From the NCBI GenBank assembly GCA_038209555.1, contig JBBQXP010000015.1, forward strand, positions 1-42,154: a stretch of DNA of 42,154 nucleotides, given 5' to 3'. This DNA is from DASQGA01 sp038209555. Lineage in GTDB: Bacteria; Actinomycetota; Thermoleophilia; Gaiellales; Gaiellaceae. Under the pieces are notes generated by a model. It was not told the DNA's origin. It saw only the letters and a list, made by a program, of their open reading frames with translations, and ran no database searches. This document shows, piece after piece, positions 41,715 through 42,154 of the stretch (positions are counted from its first letter, which is position 1; every line of letters begins with the position of its first letter). The translations under genes were made by a program, and so were the position numbers.

Positions 41715-42154
41715 GTGACTGAGGTCGCCGAGAACGCCGAAAACCCTCTTCTCGAAGGGCTTCGCCGCCGCCGGGCGCCCGAGCCCTGCGCGCTCGCGAT
41801 CTTCGGAGCCTCCGGCGACTTGACGAAGAGGAAGCTCTTCCCCGCGCTCTACGCGCTTGCACTCCGGCGGCTCCTCCCCGAGCGTTTCGCGATTCTCGGC
41901 GTCGCTAGGAGCGAGATGTCGACCGACGAGTTCCGCGCGAGCATGGAGCAGGCCGTGAAGGAGCACTGCCGCGACGAGTTCCGGCAAGACGCCTGGGATG
42001 CGCTGGCAGAGGTCACGCGCTACGTCTCCACGGACTTTTCCGACGACCAGGGTGAGGACAAGGTGATCGCGCGCCTGAACGAGCTCGACGCGAGCTACGG
42101 AACGGCCGGGAACCGCGTCTACTACCTCGCCGTCCCGCCGGCGGCGATCCAGAC
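41715..42154 (+). CDS. zwf: Glucose-6-phosphate dehydrogenase (3' end cut off)
   Basis: GTG 41715 opens a frame that runs off the window end. After a short N-terminal tail it has CALAIFGASGDLTKRKLFPAL, the NADP-binding start of Zwf, then VARSEMSTDEFRASM and NRVYYLAVPPAAI. About 146 of roughly 500 residues are present. It catalyses the first step of the oxidative pentose phosphate pathway. Together with gnd, pgi, tal and tkt the operon covers almost the whole pathway; lactonase and opcA, if present, would lie beyond the window. Confidence 0.94.
   Translation, partial: MTEVAENAENPLLEGLRRRRAPEPCALAIFGASGDLTKRKLFPALYALALRRLLPERFAILGVARSEMSTDEFRASMEQAVKEHCRDEFRQDAWDALAEVTRYVSTDFSDDQGEDKVIARLNELDASYGTAGNRVYYLAVPPAAIQ

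Noticed and set aside
1..42154. tRNA, rRNA, transposase, integrase or phage genes
   Set aside because: None was recognised on either strand; the window is chromosomal core with small repeats only.

Overview
This 42 kb window is high-GC DNA with very tight gene packing: many genes overlap by 1 to 4 bases, and GTG, TTG and even CTG starts are used. Gene content points to an actinobacterium. The best fit from memory is the class Thermoleophilia (Gaiellales/Solirubrobacterales type), but that is inference, because no rRNA is present. The clearest lineage signals are the fhaA-fhaB-pstP-ftsW/rodA-pbpA-pknB cluster and a PdtaS/PdtaR-like pair (HisKA_2 kinase plus ANTAR regulator).

Layout. (1) 1-6445: SUF iron-sulfur cluster operon: sufB (5' end cut off), a VOC protein, sufD, an MFS transporter, sufS, sufU, a Rieske-type ferredoxin and a small Cys-motif protein. 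Two near-identical palindromic repeats, about 160 bp each, sit in direct orientation around the last two genes. (2) 6605-10198: an O-methyltransferase with a coupled short ORF, structured RNA and strong terminator; on the minus strand dcd and an NDUFA9-like SDR; then a gabT-type aminotransferase. (3) 10242-22953: Ser/Thr phospho-signalling and peptidoglycan synthesis: a kinase with an extracellular C-terminal domain, then on the minus strand a multi-TM kinase, FhaA, FhaB, PP2C, FtsW/RodA, PbpA, a PASTA kinase and Ddl; a divergent membrane-anchored protein lies beside them. (4) 22976-24422: DUF4446, GNAT and HNH proteins, ending in a palindromic repeat cluster. (5) 24525-34363: a nitrogen-centred stretch: two glutamine synthetases flanking an ABC-2 exporter, a flavin amine oxidase, a PdtaS-like kinase, a cupin, an ANTAR response regulator and a Glu/Leu/Phe/Val dehydrogenase. 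(6) 34310-36190: an ABC-F protein on the minus strand. (7) 36301-end: pentose phosphate operon tkt-tal-pgi-gnd-zwf (zwf cut off).

Most interesting signals. Both glutamine synthetase genes have a short leader in which a hexaloop hairpin overlaps the 5' arm of an intrinsic terminator placed just before the ribosome binding site. That is the layout of ANTAR-controlled antitermination, and an ANTAR regulator with its kinase lies a few kilobases away. The long glutamine synthetase has Phe where the adenylylation Tyr is expected, so RNA-level control may replace covalent control. This is a testable proposal, not a demonstrated system. Other points of note are the palindromic MITE-like repeat family (two full copies and one remnant, each supplying the upstream gene's stop codon), two likely CTG start codons in the cell-wall operon, and a 54 bp tail-to-tail gene overlap.
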